Source: Negativibacillus massiliensis
Lineage (GTDB): Bacteria; Bacillota; Clostridia; Oscillospirales; Ruminococcaceae
Assembly (NCBI RefSeq): GCF_900148495.1
Contig: NZ_FTRU01000008.1
Location: 1,116,001 to 1,180,000, forward strand
Direction of reading: 5' to 3'
Length of the DNA: 64,000 nt
Positions 34,868 to 44,959 of this stretch are shown piece after piece (position 1 is the stretch's first letter; every line of letters starts with the position of its first letter). The notes below the pieces were generated by a model. It was not told the DNA's origin. It worked only from the letters and a program-made list of their open reading frames with translations, and did no database searches. A program made the position numbers and the translations under genes.

Positions 34868-34908
34868 ACCACCTTGCCAGCCTCACAGGACCGTCTTAAA
34901 GGATTCGC
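34868..34908 (-). promoter_or_regulatory. PyrR-binding RNA element (pyr leader)
   Basis: The minus strand reads CCTTTAAGACGGTCCTGTGAGGCTGGCAAGG, of which GTCCTGTGAGGCTGG matches the PyrR-binding loop consensus. The flanks can pair as an anti-antiterminator hairpin. With the terminator downstream it explains the 412-base gap between pyrR and the 83-residue membrane protein gene. Confidence 0.85.
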
Positions 34909-34980
34909 TTTCAGGATAATAATGACAAGACAGATTGCTTCATTTGCAAGTTCAATATGTCTTGTTTTTCTTTAAGGATA

Positions 34981-35009
34981 AGTATATCCAATTCTCTGCA
35001 AAATGTCTA
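34981..35009 (-). promoter_or_regulatory. Promoter of the pyr operon
   Basis: Minus-strand TAGACA (35004-35009) and TATACT (34981-34986) are 17 bases apart, giving a leader of about 265 bases that contains the PyrR box and the attenuator. Confidence 0.75.
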
Positions 35010-35121
35010 GTGCTGACACGTCAAACTTCGCATAAATATTGACTTTTTTTTGGTCATTCTGCTGCAAAAGTTCCTCGAAGCATAAAGAAAAGGTTATTTT
35101 GTTTCCTTTTTTAACAAATCG

Positions 35122-35373
35122 CTAGAGGGACATATCTTCCTCATCGTCATAATCATGATAGAGGTGGTCCATCATCATTTCTTTTTCGTGGCGATATTTC
35201 TGTTCCTTAATGTAAAGGTCCAGTGCTTTGTTGAGTTTAAACAGCACCGAAACCGATTTTACGCAGATCACCGCAATCATGGCAACCATACTTGCCACAA
35301 CCACCATCAGCGCAAGGATAGAAGCTTCCTTTCCTTTCATTCCATCATTTTTTATCTTTTCAAAACAAGGCAT
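35122..35373 (-). CDS. Small single-pass membrane protein
   Basis: This 83-residue protein has one membrane helix (about 17-42), a basic, coiled stretch, and an acidic C-terminus (DYDDEEDMSL). AAAGGAGG lies eight bases before the ATG, which argues that it is a real gene. It is divergent from ctpA. I do not recognise the family and no function can be assigned. Confidence 0.7.
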   Translation of the reverse strand: MPCFEKIKNDGMKGKEASILALMVVVASMVAMIAVICVKSVSVLFKLNKALDLYIKEQKYRHEKEMMMDHLYHDYDDEEDMSL

Positions 35374-35624
35374 AAACAGATCCTCCTTTGTCTTCTTTTT
35401 TAAGAATTATATCATTTCTGTTCCTATTAATCAATCCAGATTTATTTTTTTGAAAAAAATTGTGAAAATTCACTTGAATTCTCCTGTTTTTTTGAAAATC
35501 CTGTTCGCCTTTTTCGGAAAATCTTTCATAAACTGTTTTAAATTTAAAAATTTTATGGTAAAATAATTGAGTTATCATTGCATTGTTTATGATTATATCG
35601 ATTTTAAGAATTAGGAGCTATATT

Positions 35625-36983
35625 ATGAACAAGAAAATTTCCCTGGGGCTGGCCCTCGCCCTTATGTTCGTCATCACCGCGGTAACATTTTCCATTACCA
35701 TGATTTTTTCCAGGCAGATGTTCTCCACTACCGTCACCAACGTTTCCCAAAGAGAAGCGATGTATGACAAGCTTTCCGAGATTGACAGCTATGTACGAAA
35801 GAACTATTACGGTACCATCGATGAAACAACTTTAAATGACTATATTTCGATGGGATATATCGCCGGACTCTCCGATCAGTATGCTACCTATTATTCTGCT
35901 TCCCAGTATGCGGAACTTCAGCAGGAAAACGCAGGCAAGCTGGTTGGTATCGGTATTCGTGCAACCCGCAGCGAAAGCGGATTTATTCAGGTAACAGAAG
36001 TTTATCCAGATTCTCCTGCTGCTGAGGCAAACATCAAAGCTGGTGACCTGATCGTTAAGGTAAACGACATCGACGTCACCGCAGACACCTATAATGACGC
36101 AATCAGTGAGATTGGCGGCAAAGCTGGCACCAAACTCAGCTTGACCGTCCGCAGCGACAACAAGGATCGTGAAATCTCCGAGATTACCCGCCGTGTTGTT
36201 GTAACCCCTACTGTATATCCAAAAATGATCGGCACTGCCGGCTACATCAAAATTGTCGACTTTAATGAAAACACCTATGACCAGTTTAAAAAAGCGGTAG
36301 AAGATCTGATCGGCAACCAGGGAGCACAGTCCCTGATCTTTGACCTGAGAAACAATACCGGCGGTCTGGTTGATCCAGCCATCAAGATGTTGGATATGCT
36401 GCTGCCGGAAGGTACCATTGCAACCGCAACTTATCGTGATGGTTCCACTGAAGTTCTCGGTACATCGGATGCAAACTGCATCGATAAGCCTATGGTTGTT
36501 CTGACCAATGAAAATACTGCCAGTGCAGCAGAGCTGTTCACACAGGCACTGCGCGATTACGGTGTTGCAAAATCGGTCGGTACCACTACCTACGGCAAAG
36601 GCGTTATGCAGGTAACCCATTCTCTGAAAGATGGTTCTGCAATCCGCATTACCGTTGCTCAGTACAATCCACCAAAGAGTGCAAACTATGATGGCGTTGG
36701 TATCAAACCAGATTACGAAGTTACTCTGACCGAAGATCAGGTAAAAGCTTTTGATACTCTGGATGAAACCACCGATCCTCAGCTGAAAAAAGCACTGGAA
36801 ATCACCAACTCCTCTACCCTGCTGACACAGAACACAGAAACCACCACAACAGAGGAATCTGCTGCTCCTGAAGAAGCAAACGGAGAAACCACAACCTCCG
36901 AGGAAGCTCCTGCAGAAACAGAAACTCAAGAAGGAGCAGAAACCCAAACAGAAACAACTGAAACAGAACCTGCTGCTGAATAA
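35625..36983 (+). CDS. S41-family C-terminal processing peptidase
   Basis: This 452-residue exported serine protease has an N-terminal membrane anchor (about 7-30), a PDZ domain (about 95-175) that binds the C-terminal residues of its substrate, and an S41 catalytic domain. The catalytic dyad is Ser300 in NTASAAELF and Lys325 in TYGKGV, with the expected 25-residue spacing. A Thr/Glu-rich tail of about 50 residues follows. It probably trims cell-envelope proteins outside the membrane. The ATG at 35625 follows AGGAG; the longer frame would spoil the signal. Confidence 0.92.
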   Translation: MNKKISLGLALALMFVITAVTFSITMIFSRQMFSTTVTNVSQREAMYDKLSEIDSYVRKNYYGTIDETTLNDYISMGYIAGLSDQYATYYSASQYAELQQENAGKLVGIGIRATRSESGFIQVTEVYPDSPAAEANIKAGDLIVKVNDIDVTADTYNDAISEIGGKAGTKLSLTVRSDNKDREISEITRRVVVTPTVYPKMIGTAGYIKIVDFNENTYDQFKKAVEDLIGNQGAQSLIFDLRNNTGGLVDPAIKMLDMLLPEGTIATATYRDGSTEVLGTSDANCIDKPMVVLTNENTASAAELFTQALRDYGVAKSVGTTTYGKGVMQVTHSLKDGSAIRITVAQYNPPKSANYDGVGIKPDYEVTLTEDQVKAFDTLDETTDPQLKKALEITNSSTLLTQNTETTTTEESAAPEEANGETTTSEEAPAETETQEGAETQTETTETEPAAE

Positions 36984-36990
36984 AAAGTCA

Positions 36991-37024
36991 AAAAGAGGAA
37001 CGGATTTTTCCGTTCCTCTTTTTT
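36991..37024 (+). terminator. Terminator of the S41 peptidase gene
   Basis: AAAAGAGGAACGGA pairs with TCCGTTCCTCTTTT across a three-base T loop, with T runs. The convergent gene on minus ends at its edge, so it works in both directions. Confidence 0.92.
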
Positions 37025-37472
37025 AAAACCCTTTTTTCCTTTGCTTTAAGTTTACCCCAATACTGCCGCACAGACATCCGCACAGCAGCATCGAAAACAG
37101 TTTTACCAATGCCCAGAACCCCGGAGTTTCACCAATTGCAAGAGAGCCCAACATCCCTGCTGCAAACAAGATTCCTGCGCACAGCATTCCAAGGAAGAAA
37201 CCATTTTGCTTTGCGTGTCTTGCACAAAAGAATGCTCCAATGCAGGCAAGCAGGCATCCTAAAATAAGTCCAATCCCCTTGACTGCCCAAATCGGCACCT
37301 TTCCTGCGGACATTGCAACAGAAAGAATTGTCAGCAACACCATTCCTGCTGCAATCGCTGCTGCACACCCCACAATCACTGCTTTTTTCTGACGGCTATC
37401 CTCTGATTTTCGACCTGTATTTTTATTTCCTTCTGTTGATTTTCCCTTTGCACGGATATTCCTTTTTTCCAT
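37023..37472 (-). CDS. TIGR04086-like four-helix membrane protein
   Basis: This 149-residue membrane protein has a basic N-terminal tail and four helices (starting about 35, 67, 92, 118). The position right after yajC and the four-helix layout match a TIGR04086/YrzE-like family known as a yajC neighbour; function is unknown. I start at ATG 37470-37472; the frame extends 25 codons upstream, but GGGGTG nine bases before this ATG supports it. A strong hairpin covers that site. Confidence 0.75.
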   Translation of the reverse strand: MEKRNIRAKGKSTEGNKNTGRKSEDSRQKKAVIVGCAAAIAAGMVLLTILSVAMSAGKVPIWAVKGIGLILGCLLACIGAFFCARHAKQNGFFLGMLCAGILFAAGMLGSLAIGETPGFWALVKLFSMLLCGCLCGSIGVNLKQRKKGF

Positions 37473-37480
37473 AAAAAAAT

Positions 37481-37522
37481 CACCCCGTATCCTGCATTTT
37501 CTGTTACAGGATATTCGGGGTG
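37481..37522 (-). promoter_or_regulatory. Hairpin over the RBS of the TIGR04086-like gene
   Basis: On minus, CACCCCG...CAGGATACGGGGTG forms a 14-pair stem with a two-base bulge, followed by ATTTTTTT and then ATG. The 3' arm contains GGGGTG, the presumed ribosome site of the downstream gene. The structure can serve as the yajC terminator and also hide that site. Confidence 0.65.
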
Positions 37523-37552
37523 TCCAATATTTATTCGCTAAAATCAAGCGGA

Positions 37553-37897
37553 TTATTTGGATTTTTTATCAGCCTGTTCCTGAGCAGCTCTCTCAGTTGC
37601 AGTGATGTTCTGCTGAATGGACCAACGAGCCAGACGGATTTTGCTTCTGTCACCTGCTGTTTCGATTACAACAGTATCATCTTTGATGCTGACGATTCTG
37701 CCGATGATGCCGCCGATTGTTACAACTTCATCTGCAATTTCGATGTTTTCTCTCATCTTCTGAACTTCTTTTTCTCTCTTTTTCTGAGGACGGATCAGGA
37801 TGAAGTAGAATACAACGAACATCAGAATCAGTGGAATAAAGGTTGCCAGCATAGTAGCAGTATCCGATGTTGCTGCGGTAAGATAAAAGTTTGCCAT
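37553..37897 (-). CDS. yajC: Preprotein translocase subunit YajC
   Basis: This 114-residue membrane protein is an accessory of the Sec-SecDF translocon. It has one N-terminal helix (about 18-37) with the RPQKKREKE segment after it, then the conserved EVVTIGGIIGRI. I start at ATG 37895-37897, nine bases after GGAGGTG. Upstream lies tgt, a common neighbour in Firmicutes, and secDF would be expected beyond queA-tgt-yajC elsewhere. Confidence 0.93.
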   Translation of the reverse strand: MANFYLTAATSDTATMLATFIPLILMFVVFYFILIRPQKKREKEVQKMRENIEIADEVVTIGGIIGRIVSIKDDTVVIETAGDRSKIRLARWSIQQNITATERAAQEQADKKSK

Positions 37898-38038
37898 GGG
37901 TTTTTGCACCTCCGTTAAAATAAGCAAAAATGCGCTGGGAAAAATCCCCTGCATTTTGATATACAAGCAACATTATACCTGTTTCAGCTGTACTTTGCAA
38001 GTGGTTTCTCTGTAAAATACAGACAAAATTCTCACTCG

Positions 38039-39691
<1,653 letters not shown>

Positions 39692-40738
39692 TTATTTATC
39701 TGCATCGTTTACAATCAGCATAGCATCGCCAAAGGAGAAGAAACGATATTTCTCCTTTACTGCAAGGTCATAGGCTGCCATAGTATGCTCATAGCCTGCA
39801 AAAGCACTGACTAACATAATCAGAGTGCTTTCCGGCAGATGGAAGTTGGTGATCAGTCCATCCAGCACCTTAAACTGATAACCTGGATAGATGAAAATGT
39901 CGGTATAACCTTCTTCTGTGTGCAGCGGCAGTCCTTGTTTGGTACCCAATGTTTCGAGGGTTCGGCAGCTTGTCGTTCCAACTGCGATGACACGTCCGCC
40001 GTTTGCCTTGGTCTGGTTGATCAGATCGGCAGTTTCCTGCGGCAGATAATAGTGCTCGGAGTGCATCTTGTGGTCGGTAATTTCGTCCTCTTTGACCGGA
40101 CGGAAGGTTCCCAAACCAACGTGCAGGGTTACGGTTGCAACCTTAACGCCTTTTGCCTTGATCTTATCCAGCAGTTCGTTGGTAAAGTGGAGACCTGCTG
40201 TCGGCGCTGCTGCCGAGCCAAGTTCGTGGGAATAAACAGTCTGATAGCGCTCATTGTCCTGAAGCTTTTCGGTGATGTAAGGTGGGAGCGGCATATTTCC
40301 GATCTGTTCGAGTACCGGGAAGATGCTGTCTCCTTCGTAACTAAAGCGAATCAGACGGTTTCCGCCTTCTACGGTTTCCAAAACCTCACCTTTTAATAAT
40401 CCTTCGCCAAAAATGAGCTTTACGCCCGGTTTTGCTTTTTTGCCCGGTTTTACCAGTGTTTCCCAAACATCCTTTTCCTTCTGTTCCAGAAGCAGGACTT
40501 CAATGTTTGCGCCGGTGTCTTCCTTCGTTCCATAAAGTCTTGCTGGAATAACGCGGGAATCGTTGACAACCAGCAGATCCCCTTCTTTTAAATAATTCAG
40601 CACATCATAAAAATGATGGTGGCTACATTTTCCGCTTTCCCGATCCATTACAAGCAGTCGGGAATGATCCCTTGGTTCAATCGGGGTCTGGGCGATCTGC
40701 TCCTGTGGCAGATCAAACCAAAAATCTGATTTTTTCAT
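39692..40738 (-). CDS. queA: S-adenosylmethionine:tRNA ribosyltransferase-isomerase
   Basis: This 348-residue enzyme adds the cyclopentene ring precursor from SAM to preQ1-tRNA. It shows the signature blocks [14 protein letters not shown] at the start, [12 protein letters not shown] in the middle, and [11 protein letters not shown]-like [13 protein letters not shown]. It precedes tgt in the queuosine pathway, separated by the repeat-rich gap. The start ATG at 40736-40738 has AAGGAG upstream. Confidence 0.96.
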   Translation of the reverse strand: MKKSDFWFDLPQEQIAQTPIEPRDHSRLLVMDRESGKCSHHHFYDVLNYLKEGDLLVVNDSRVIPARLYGTKEDTGANIEVLLLEQKEKDVWETLVKPGKKAKPGVKLIFGEGLLKGEVLETVEGGNRLIRFSYEGDSIFPVLEQIGNMPLPPYITEKLQDNERYQTVYSHELGSAAAPTAGLHFTNELLDKIKAKGVKVATVTLHVGLGTFRPVKEDEITDHKMHSEHYYLPQETADLINQTKANGGRVIAVGTTSCRTLETLGTKQGLPLHTEEGYTDIFIYPGYQFKVLDGLITNFHLPESTLIMLVSAFAGYEHTMAAYDLAVKEKYRFFSFGDAMLIVNDADK

Positions 40739-40825
40739 ATTGTTTCTCCTTCACTGTACAGGTGTAGAATGTTTTGGAGAGATGAGCAGGTTCTCATTCC
40801 CCTTTGTATCAGAATATCAGTCTAT

Positions 40826-40854
40826 ATTGTACGGTTTCTTTTTGCCGATGTCAA
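40826..40854 (-). promoter_or_regulatory. Promoter of queA
   Basis: Minus-strand TTGACA (40849-40854) and TACAAT (40826-40831) are 17 bases apart. The leader of about 80 bases shows no clear preQ1 riboswitch. Confidence 0.8.
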
Positions 40855-40986
40855 CAAAGACAAAAGCTCCCCGATCTTTTTCCGTCTATCCCCACAAAAA
40901 CGCTGCTTTTCTCCGTCTTAAACTTTCTGTTTTCTGCAAAAGATTCTACATTTTTACAGTTTAATCAAAAAAAGTCAAAATCTGTA

Positions 40987-41015
40987 TTGACAGTAGGGTG
41001 ATGCAATGCTAATAT
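40987..41015 (+). promoter_or_regulatory. Promoter of the lysine operon
   Basis: TTGACA (40987-40992) and TAATAT (41010-41015) are 17 bases apart, about 30 bases before the lysine riboswitch. Confidence 0.7.
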
Positions 41016-41046
41016 ATACCCAAACACTTTAAACTTTATATGAAAC

Positions 41047-41217
41047 GATAGAGGCGCACCTTTCATCAGTAGCACAGGATAAGGCTGCCAAAGCTGTTTG
41101 AGTCCTTTGCCAAAGGGAACGGTGCCGAAGGGAGCATTTCGGCGGATGCTGCCCTGGGTGTGTCCTGAATAAGGGCACAACTGTCACCATCCTTTGAAAA
41201 GGTGGTGAAGCGCTATC
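41047..41217 (+). ncRNA. Lysine riboswitch (L box)
   Basis: The element opens with GATAGAGGCGC and closes with GCGCTATC, the L-box P1 helix. Inside are the conserved AGTA after P1, AAGGGAACGGTGCCGAAG, the GGTGTGTCCTG segment and ACTGTCACC. It lies between a promoter and a terminator in front of asd-dapA-dapB, as expected for lysine-dependent termination. It fills most of the 673-base gap between queA and asd. Confidence 0.93.
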
Positions 41218-41292
41218 CGGTTTTTCCTGATTTTCATCTTTGCTTTTTGTTTTCTTTTCTGAAAAACAGGAAAATGCCCCTATCAACAGTTC

Positions 41293-41318
41293 GCCGGTTT
41301 TTTTAAACCGGCTTTTTT
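41293..41318 (+). terminator. Riboswitch-controlled terminator
   Basis: GCCGGTTT and AAACCGGC form the stem with a T loop, followed by TTTTTTC. It lies about 75 bases after the L box and about 95 before asd, so lysine binding probably favours it. Confidence 0.88.
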
Positions 41319-41411
41319 CATATCCTGCTTTCCTGTTTTAAAATCAGCATTTTTTAAAATAAGAAAGCATACAGTGTTTTATCCTCATATTTCTGAAAGG
41401 ATGTATCACAA

Positions 41412-42491
41412 ATGAAACAGTACAATGTAGCCGTCATCGGTGCTACCGGCATGGTCGGTCAGCGCTTTATCTCCCTGCTGGAGCATCATCCGTGGTTTCA
41501 TGTAACCACACTTGCTGCTTCTGCACACTCTGCTGGAAAAACCTATGAACAAGCTGTCAGCGGACGCTGGATGATGAGCACTCCAATCCCGGAAGCAGCA
41601 AAATCCATCGTAGTAAAGGATGCTGTTGCTGACGCAGAAGAAATTGCACACAGCGTTGACTTTGCTTTCTGTGCAGTGGATATGAAAAAAGATGAAATCC
41701 GTGCACTGGAAGAAACATATGCAAAATATGAGTGTCCGGTTATGTCCAACAACTCTGCACACCGCTTTACACCGGATGTTCCAATGATGATTCCAGAAAT
41801 TAACGATGACCACGCACAGATCATTGAAGCACAGAGAAAACGTCTGGGCACTAAACGCGGATTCGTTGCTGTAAAATCCAACTGCTCTCTCCAAAGCTAC
41901 GTTCCTGCTCTGCACCCACTCAAAGAATGGGGCATCACCAAAGTGCTCGCTTGCACCTATCAGGCAATTTCCGGTGCTGGCAAAAACTTTGAAACCTGGC
42001 CGGAGATGGTAGATAACGTTATCCCATTTATCGGCGGTGAAGAAGAAAAGAGCGAAAAAGAACCGCTGAAAATCTGGGGAACTGTTTCGGATTCTGAGAT
42101 TATCCCAGCTTCCACCCCTTCCATCACCACCCAGTGCATCCGTGTACCGGTTACAGACGGTCATCTTGCTGCCGTATTTGTATCCTTTGAGAAAAAACCA
42201 ACCATTGAGGAAATCAAGAATGCCTGGAAAAACTTTGCAGGTTACCCACAGCAGCACAATCTGCCTTCCGCTCCAAAGCAGTTTTTAACCTACTTTGAGG
42301 AAGACAACCGCCCACAGACCAAACTGGACCGCAATCTGGAAAATGGTATGGGCGTTTCGGTCGGTCGTCTGCGCGAAGACAGCCAGTATGACTATAAGTT
42401 TGTCTGCCTTTCCCACAACACCATCCGCGGCGCAGCAGGCGGTGCTGTTCTGATGGCAGAAACCTTGGCAAGCAAAGGCTATCTTGACTAA
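41412..42491 (+). CDS. asd: Aspartate-semialdehyde dehydrogenase
   Basis: This 359-residue enzyme reduces aspartyl phosphate to aspartate semialdehyde. It has the NADP fold GATGMVGQRF at residues 10-19 and the nucleophile Cys in VKSNCSLQSY. Its size and NCSLQ motif resemble the archaeal/fungal-type branch more than the usual bacterial NCSTIQM form. It is the first gene of the riboswitch-controlled operon; dapA follows after 14 bases. AAAGGA precedes the ATG. Confidence 0.94.
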   Translation: MKQYNVAVIGATGMVGQRFISLLEHHPWFHVTTLAASAHSAGKTYEQAVSGRWMMSTPIPEAAKSIVVKDAVADAEEIAHSVDFAFCAVDMKKDEIRALEETYAKYECPVMSNNSAHRFTPDVPMMIPEINDDHAQIIEAQRKRLGTKRGFVAVKSNCSLQSYVPALHPLKEWGITKVLACTYQAISGAGKNFETWPEMVDNVIPFIGGEEEKSEKEPLKIWGTVSDSEIIPASTPSITTQCIRVPVTDGHLAAVFVSFEKKPTIEEIKNAWKNFAGYPQQHNLPSAPKQFLTYFEEDNRPQTKLDRNLENGMGVSVGRLREDSQYDYKFVCLSHNTIRGAAGGAVLMAETLASKGYLD

Positions 42492-42505
42492 AAAGGGGCT
42501 AATTT

Positions 42506-43399
42506 ATGAAAAAGACCATCTTTACCGGCGCGGGCGTTGCCATCGTAACCCCGATGAATCCGGATGAATCCATCAATTTTGACCGACTGGGTCAGATCAT
42601 CGATAATCAAATCGAAAATGGCACCGATGCTATCGTTATCTGCGGCACAACCGGTGAATCCGCTACCATGACCGACCAGGAACATGTAGACTGCATTGAG
42701 TATGCTGTAAAACGTGTAAATGGCCGCGTTCCGGTCATTGCAGGTGCTGGCAGCAACCACACTTCTTATGCTGTATGGATGTCCAAAGAAGCAAAACGGG
42801 TTGGCGCAGATGCTCTTCTCCACGTTACTCCATATTACAACAAAACTTCTCAGACAGGTCTCATCCGTCACTTTAACGCAGTTGCGGACGCGACCGATCT
42901 GCCGATCATCCTGTACAATGTTCCATCCCGTACCGGTGTCAACATCACCCCTGCTACCTATCGGGAGCTTGCAAAACATCCGAATATCGTTGCAGCCAAA
43001 GAGGCTAGCGGCAACATCTCTCAGATTGCGCAGATCGCACAGGCTTGCGGCGATGAGCTGGATCTTTATTCGGGCAACGATGACCAGATTGTTCCTCTGC
43101 TTTCTTTGGGTGCAAAGGGCGTTATCTCGGTTCTTTCCAACATTATGCCACGCGAAACTCACGACATCTGCCGTCTGTTCTTTGAAGGAAAGATTGCAGA
43201 AAGCCGTGCACTTCAGTTAAAACTCCTGCCGCTGATCAATGCGCTTTTCTCTGACGTAAATCCAATTCCTGTCAAGGAAGCCATGAACATGATGGGCTGG
43301 GAGTGCGGCGAATGCCGTCTGCCTCTGGTTTCGATGCAGCCGCAGGCAAAAGAACACCTGCGCGTTCTGATGCAGGAACAGGGCCTGATAAAAGAATAA
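42506..43399 (+). CDS. dapA: 4-hydroxy-tetrahydrodipicolinate synthase
   Basis: This 297-residue TIM-barrel lyase condenses pyruvate with aspartate semialdehyde. It shows CGTTGESATMT, the tyrosine motif in YNVPSRTG, and the Schiff-base lysine in NIVAAKEASG. It is the second gene of the lysine operon. A terminator-like hairpin follows before dapB. Confidence 0.96.
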   Translation: MKKTIFTGAGVAIVTPMNPDESINFDRLGQIIDNQIENGTDAIVICGTTGESATMTDQEHVDCIEYAVKRVNGRVPVIAGAGSNHTSYAVWMSKEAKRVGADALLHVTPYYNKTSQTGLIRHFNAVADATDLPIILYNVPSRTGVNITPATYRELAKHPNIVAAKEASGNISQIAQIAQACGDELDLYSGNDDQIVPLLSLGAKGVISVLSNIMPRETHDICRLFFEGKIAESRALQLKLLPLINALFSDVNPIPVKEAMNMMGWECGECRLPLVSMQPQAKEHLRVLMQEQGLIKE

Positions 43400-43406
43400 A
43401 CAGATC

Positions 43407-43436
43407 GGGGTCGGGCTTTTTCCCGGCCCCCTTTTT
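43407..43436 (+). terminator. Intra-operon terminator between dapA and dapB
   Basis: GGGGTCGGG and CCCGGCCCC pair (one wobble) around a T-rich loop and are followed by CTTTTT, eight bases past dapA. It could lower expression of the downstream genes. Confidence 0.75.
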
Positions 43437-43498
43437 AAGGATAAAAGAAAGAATGGAAATTCTTTTCGGATTTCCGGCAAAAGAAAGGACGTTTTATT

Positions 43499-44245
43499 AT
43501 GGTATCAATTCTTCTTTCCGGTGCAGGAGGTAAAATGGGACAGGTCATCACCCGCTCTGTTTCTGAGCGCGATGACTGCCACATTGCTGCCGGCATCGAC
43601 ATTCACTCCATCGACTGCGGCTATCCGGTTTTCTCTTCTCCGGAGCAGTGTGATGTTGCCTGCGATGTCATTATCGATTTTTCTCATCCTTCGGTTACCA
43701 ATTCCCTGCTCGATTATGCAGTAAAACACAAGATTCCTGCTGTTATTGCAACTACAGGACTTTCTCCTGAACAGGTGGAAGCAATCCATGAGGCTGCAAA
43801 AACCATCCCAGTCTTTTTCTCTGCCAACATGTCGCTGGGTGTATCCCTCCTGACAGAACTTGCAAAAAAAGCTGCTAAAGTGTTGGGTAACGATTTTGAT
43901 ATCGAAATCATCGAAAAACATCACAACCGCAAGGTGGATGCTCCAAGCGGCACCGCACTGATGCTTGCTGATGCCATTTCGGAAGAACTTAAAGATGCTC
44001 CACAGTATGTCTACGACCGCCACAGCCGCCGTGCTGCACGCAGCAAAAACGAAATCGGTATCCATGCTGTCCGCGGCGGAACAATTGTAGGTGAACATGA
44101 AATCCTGTTTGCTGGTCATGATGAGATCATCTCGCTGACACACACCGCCATGAGTAAGGAAATCTTTGCAACCGGCGCCATCAATGCTGCTCTTTTCCTG
44201 GCAAACTGCAAACCGGGACTTTACAATATGGGCGATTTGGTTTAA
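43499..44245 (+). CDS. dapB: 4-hydroxy-tetrahydrodipicolinate reductase
   Basis: This 248-residue enzyme reduces the DapA product with NAD(P)H. It has the nucleotide loop SGAGGKMGQ near residue 7, IDFSHPSVT near 60, and the substrate motif EIIEKHHNRKVDAPSGTA with its HH pair. The ATG at 43499 follows AGAAAGGAC at good spacing. It is separated from dapA by about 100 bases with a terminator-like hairpin. Confidence 0.96.
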   Translation: MVSILLSGAGGKMGQVITRSVSERDDCHIAAGIDIHSIDCGYPVFSSPEQCDVACDVIIDFSHPSVTNSLLDYAVKHKIPAVIATTGLSPEQVEAIHEAAKTIPVFFSANMSLGVSLLTELAKKAAKVLGNDFDIEIIEKHHNRKVDAPSGTALMLADAISEELKDAPQYVYDRHSRRAARSKNEIGIHAVRGGTIVGEHEILFAGHDEIISLTHTAMSKEIFATGAINAALFLANCKPGLYNMGDLV

Positions 44246-44295
44246 GATAGAGCTTAGAAAACTTTACCTTTTTCCAAGAGAAAGGATCTGATTCT

Positions 44296-44760
44296 ATGAA
44301 TGGTGTCAGCAAAATTTCTGTGACCGAAGATGTCTGTCTCATCAGCTTTAACAACATTCCCCGAGACCTTTCGGTCACCTCCCAGATCATGACAGAATTC
44401 GCTGTGCAGGATATCAACATCGACATGATTTCCCAATCTGCTCCAATCGGTGAAAGTGCAAACGTTTCCTTTACCGTTCAATCGGAGGATCTGGTTCGGG
44501 CACTTGCCATCATCCAACTCTTTCGGGAGCAGCATCCTTCGGTACGTCCGATTGTTTCAAGCGGCAATTGCAAAGTACAGCTCTACGGTGAAGAAATGCG
44601 CTCCATGCCGGGTGTCGCTGCAAGAGCATTTTCGGTTGTGTCTTCCATTACCAATGAAATCATGCTAATCACAACCTCTGAAGTGGATATCTCCATTTTG
44701 ATTGCACAGCACGAACTTTCTTCCGTACTGGATGCATTAAAACAGCACTATGGAATCTAA
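44296..44760 (+). CDS. Stand-alone ACT-domain protein (aspartokinase regulatory-like)
   Basis: This 154-residue protein consists of two ACT-like modules similar to the regulatory half of aspartate kinase (first: ISFNNIPRDLSVTSQIMTEF; second: GVAARAFSVVSS, ITTSEVDISI). No kinase domain is present. ACT domains bind amino acids, so it may sense lysine or threonine and modulate an aspartokinase made elsewhere. It lies between dapB and a small Cys-rich gene in the lysine-riboswitch operon. AAAGGA lies upstream of the ATG. Confidence 0.85.
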   Translation: MNGVSKISVTEDVCLISFNNIPRDLSVTSQIMTEFAVQDINIDMISQSAPIGESANVSFTVQSEDLVRALAIIQLFREQHPSVRPIVSSGNCKVQLYGEEMRSMPGVAARAFSVVSSITNEIMLITTSEVDISILIAQHELSSVLDALKQHYGI

Positions 44761-44959
44761 ATCTCTTTGCTGTATCGACTGCCGTTGGTGCTGGAAGGAT
44801 GACCGCGCGACCGATTATCGCCGTCCACCCTTCTTCTTCTGCCGCAAAAGGGGCAGTTTTTACAGCCGCAACTATAAAATCGGGGAAGGTACCCGTATTT
44901 CCCCGACACAGCCTGTCTGTGAAAAATTTTCTCCACGCACAAAGGAGGAAGAATCATGA
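44750..44959 (+). CDS. Small Cys-rich protein, translationally coupled on both sides
   Basis: This 69-residue frame starts 11 bases inside the end of the ACT gene and stops four bases inside the next gene (ATGA), which is typical of coupled translation. It has CCIDCRWC at 7-14, C31, and a C-terminal PTQPVCEKFSP; that spacing resembles small zinc- or iron-binding proteins of Clostridia. No separate ribosome site is visible, as expected if ribosomes reinitiate. It may instead be chance, but the junctions argue for a gene. Function unknown. Confidence 0.55.
   Translation: MESKSLCCIDCRWCWKDDRATDYRRPPFFFCRKRGSFYSRNYKIGEGTRISPTQPVCEKFSPRTKEEES

Noticed and set aside
40739-40860. Possible preQ1 riboswitch in the queA leader.
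   Set aside because: The leader is short and I could not find the conserved preQ1 core; only the promoter is supported.
41029-41286. Minus-strand frame over the lysine riboswitch.
   Set aside because: The region is explained by a well-conserved L box on plus; the frame is its shadow.
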